Of a DNA stretch of 40,582 bases, positions 38,802-40,582 are shown piece by piece. Position 1 is the stretch's first letter, and each line of letters begins with the position of its first letter. The DNA comes from CBIFVZ01 sp966185765 (GTDB lineage Bacteria > Pseudomonadota > Gammaproteobacteria > Enterobacterales > Enterobacteriaceae). The stretch spans positions 1-40,582 of the forward strand of contig CBIFVZ010000028.1 in the NCBI GenBank assembly GCA_966185765.1, written 5' to 3'. A program made the translations under genes and the position numbers. The notes beneath the pieces were generated by a model. The model was not told the origin of the DNA and made no database searches. It saw only the letters and a list, made by a program, of their open reading frames with translations.

Positions 38802-39424
38802 TCGCGCTCTCCACAGGACTTAAGGTCGTTAAGCGGTTCAGGCAACGTTTGGGCATACAGCCCGGCGCGCTTTACTGCGTTAACAATGGCGCGCGGGGTG
38901 ATAGTGGCTCCCGTGAACTGATCAAACTGACCACCGTCTTTTTTAACGGCCCAACGGCTGTCATTCGTGCCTGCAATGTGTTGACCGGCAAAGCCCGTTA
39001 TCCAGTCACTGATGCGAAGCTCAATCTTATCGCCAAGACCCGGTGTCTCGTGGTGTTCCGTAACACGTACACCCAGCACGTTGCCGGTGAAATCTGCGCC
39101 AATCAGTAACCGGATGGCGCCAGAGTAGCCGTCCGGGGCAGTAGCCTCCATGATGACGCCCACGGGCTGTTCACCTTTACGCACCATGAAAAGACGATGC
39201 TCGCCAGCCCCCAGCTGTGGATCACTCACCACAAAACAGCTTTGTTGAGGGTCATTATCGTAGGTCTCAGGTGGAATAACCTGGTCGAACAGTTGTTTTT
39301 GTTGCAATGCGCTTTGTTGCGCAATTGTGCTTTTAGTCAGTTCATTGACCACTGCGGTGAGAGCAGTCGTCAAGGCAGCGAATACGGCCAGCGTCACGCC
39401 GTGTTTGCGAAGTGTCTTCAGCAT
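38798..39424 (-). CDS. rsxG: RsxG, electron transport complex flavoprotein
   Basis: 208-residue periplasm-facing subunit (E. coli 206) with one N-terminal membrane anchor (8-28). The covalent FMN motif TGAT is at residues 171-174 (FDQFTGATITPRAIV), with FMN attached to Thr174 through a phosphoester bond by family precedent. EATAPDGYSGAIRLLIG and TEHHETPGLGDKIE are family hallmarks. It lies 9 bp after rsxD and overlaps rsxE by four bases. Confidence 0.96.
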   Translation of the reverse strand: MLKTLRKHGVTLAVFAALTTALTAVVNELTKSTIAQQSALQQKQLFDQVIPPETYDNDPQQSCFVVSDPQLGAGEHRLFMVRKGEQPVGVIMEATAPDGYSGAIRLLIGADFTGNVLGVRVTEHHETPGLGDKIELRISDWITGFAGQHIAGTNDSRWAVKKDGGQFDQFTGATITPRAIVNAVKRAGLYAQTLPEPLNDLKSCGERE

Positions 39425-39433
39425 GGCGTCTCC

Positions 39434-40486
39434 TTAGCGGTGCCCGTAAACCCGCGGGCGGGTGTAGTAATCAATCAGCGGTACGGTAATGTTGGCGAGC
39501 AATACGGCAAATGCCACGCCGTCCGGGTAGCCGCCCCAGGTGCGAATCAACCATACCAGCAGCCCGGCCAGTGCGCCAAAGATCAGGCGGCCGCGGTTGG
39601 TGGTGGAAGCGGTCACCGGGTCGGTAAGAATAAAGAAGGCACCGAGCATGGTAGCGCCGGAAAAAAGATGCATCAGCGGCGAGGCGCAGGTTTCAGGGGC
39701 TAACAGCCAGCCGAGCATGGAGCACACCAGTAGTGAGAAGATAAACGCCAGCGGAATGTGCCAGCGAATGGTGCCGCGCCACAGTAAAAAGGCACCACCA
39801 ACCAGGTAAGCGAGATTAACCCACTGCCAACCAATGCCTGCCAGCACACCACCGTAAACTGGCGATTGTAACAGTTGCTCTGCCGGTCGGCCTGCGTGTA
39901 AACCGGTTTTAAAGGTGTCCAGCGGTGTGGCCTGGCTGACGCCATCCACGCCCATACGCAGCGCATCCATTGTTAAACCGCTGGTAGTATGGCCGGTAAA
40001 GATGACACCCAACGCGTCAACGAACCCAGGGGAAGTGGCGGCTAGCGGCTGTGGAGGGAGCCAACTGGTCATCTGCACGGGAAAGGAAATCAGCAGCACA
40101 ACATAGCCAACCATCGCCGGGTTAAACGGGTTATTACCCAGCCCGCCATAGAGCTGTTTGGCAATGATCACGGCAAACACCGTGCCCAGAATCACCATCC
40201 ACCACGGCGCCAGTGGTGGAATGCTGATGCCCAGTAACAGGCCAGTCAGCAACGCTGAGTTGTCAGCAAGCACATTACCAGGCGCTTGCTTGCGAAGCCT
40301 GACGACCAGCGCCTCAGCGCCGATGGCACTGAGTACGCCCAGCAGCAGCTGAATGAGGGTTCCCCAGCCAAAAAAGCCTGTCTGCACGGCAATACCAGGT
40401 ATGGCGGCCAGCGCTACCAGCATCATAATGCGTGAAGTCTGACGCTGATTATGGATATAGGGGGAGCTTGCGATTCTGAAAACCAT
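39434..40486 (-). CDS. rsxD: RsxD, electron transport complex membrane flavoprotein
   Basis: 350-residue integral membrane subunit (E. coli 352) of the NqrB/RnfD family. Several hydrophobic segments are visible, with NNPFNPAMVGYVVLLISFP at about 118-136 and the likely flavinylation motif SGLT (169-172, in TTSGLTMDALRMG). The ATG follows directly on the rsxC stop (TAAATG), with GAGGA inside the last rsxC codons as ribosome-binding site. Confidence 0.96.
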   Translation of the reverse strand: MVFRIASSPYIHNQRQTSRIMMLVALAAIPGIAVQTGFFGWGTLIQLLLGVLSAIGAEALVVRLRKQAPGNVLADNSALLTGLLLGISIPPLAPWWMVILGTVFAVIIAKQLYGGLGNNPFNPAMVGYVVLLISFPVQMTSWLPPQPLAATSPGFVDALGVIFTGHTTSGLTMDALRMGVDGVSQATPLDTFKTGLHAGRPAEQLLQSPVYGGVLAGIGWQWVNLAYLVGGAFLLWRGTIRWHIPLAFIFSLLVCSMLGWLLAPETCASPLMHLFSGATMLGAFFILTDPVTASTTNRGRLIFGALAGLLVWLIRTWGGYPDGVAFAVLLANITVPLIDYYTRPRVYGHR

Positions 40487-40582
40487 TTATTCCTCGTGAA
40501 TCACGGCGCGTTCGGCCTTGCGCGCTTTCGCGCGGGCAATGGCGGCTTCAACGGCGGCTTTGCGCGGGTCTGGCGGTGGCGC
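40487..40582 (-). CDS. rsxC: RsxC, electron transport complex subunit (3' end only)
   Basis: The last 31 codons and stop of rsxC; the rest is beyond the window. The reading frame gives the Ala/Lys/Arg-rich tail PPPDPRKAAVEAAIARAKAR and ends VIHEE, resembling the repeated AAIARAKAR-type C-terminus of RsxC, the Fe-S/flavin NADH-side subunit. TAA at 40489-40487 abuts the rsxD ATG. Confidence 0.9.
   Translation of the reverse strand, partial: APPPDPRKAAVEAAIARAKARKAERAVIHEE

Noticed and set aside
1..40582. CRISPR array, prophage, integron or toxin-antitoxin module
   Set aside because: No regularly spaced repeats, phage structural genes, integrase or paired small toxin/antitoxin genes were found; the only mobile sequence seen is the MITE.

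Overview
The window is about 52% G+C by impression and reads as the chromosome of a member of the Enterobacteriaceae close to Escherichia/Enterobacter/Cedecea-type genera. Almost every protein is recognisable as an E. coli K-12 orthologue of nearly identical length, and gene order follows the E. coli segment from the valVW tRNAs/mdtK to the rsx operon. The genus cannot be fixed from the sequence alone.

Layout. 1-6.2 kb: tRNA-Val(GAC), the MATE pump mdtK, riboflavin synthase ribE, cyclopropane fatty acid synthase cfa, and the divergent purine-nucleoside transporter/regulator pair punC/punR. 6.2-11.9 kb: purR with two PurR operators, the 29-residue membrane peptide gene ynhF, MFS transporter ydhP, murein endopeptidase mepH, glutaredoxin grxD, RNase T (rnt) and glyoxalase gloA. 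sodB, which sits between ydhP and mepH in E. coli, is absent from that place. A 143-144 bp IS4-like MITE has inserted in the loop of the shared grxD/rnt terminator. 11.9-15.8 kb: the electrophile/bleach-response genes nemR-nemA with a NemR palindrome, then a stand-alone phosphoethanolamine-lipid A transferase (eptA type) not part of the E. coli order here. 15.6-23.7 kb: ydhL, ydhF, sodC, the ydhIJK efflux operon, slyA (with a perfect SlyA operator), slyB, anmK, mliC. 23.7-29 kb: pdxH, tyrS, pdxY, gstA, dtpA. 29.5-37 kb: a complete seven-gene arnBCADTEF operon between dtpA and nth, a place where E. coli has nothing, preceded by a PmrA-box-like site. 37.4-40.6 kb: nth and rsxE, G, D and the last codons of rsxC.

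Working together. Two lipid A cationic-modification systems (EptA: phosphoethanolamine; Arn: 4-amino-4-deoxy-L-arabinose) occur within 25 kb, along with slyA and slyB, whose relatives belong to the PhoP/SlyA envelope-stress network. The rest is housekeeping: purine control, B6 vitamers (pdxH, pdxY), aldehyde/thiol detoxification (gloA, nemA, gstA, grxD), oxidative stress (sodC, rsx, nth) and cell-wall turnover and recycling (mepH, anmK, mliC).

I did not find a clearly new multi-gene system. The most unusual points are the MITE-in-terminator, the relocated eptA and arn loci, the missing sodB, two leader RNAs with regulatory-looking hairpins (ydhP, slyB), and an unannotated AT-rich small ORF with a strong Shine-Dalgarno upstream of arnB. 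All orthology statements rest on remembered E. coli sequences, not on a search.
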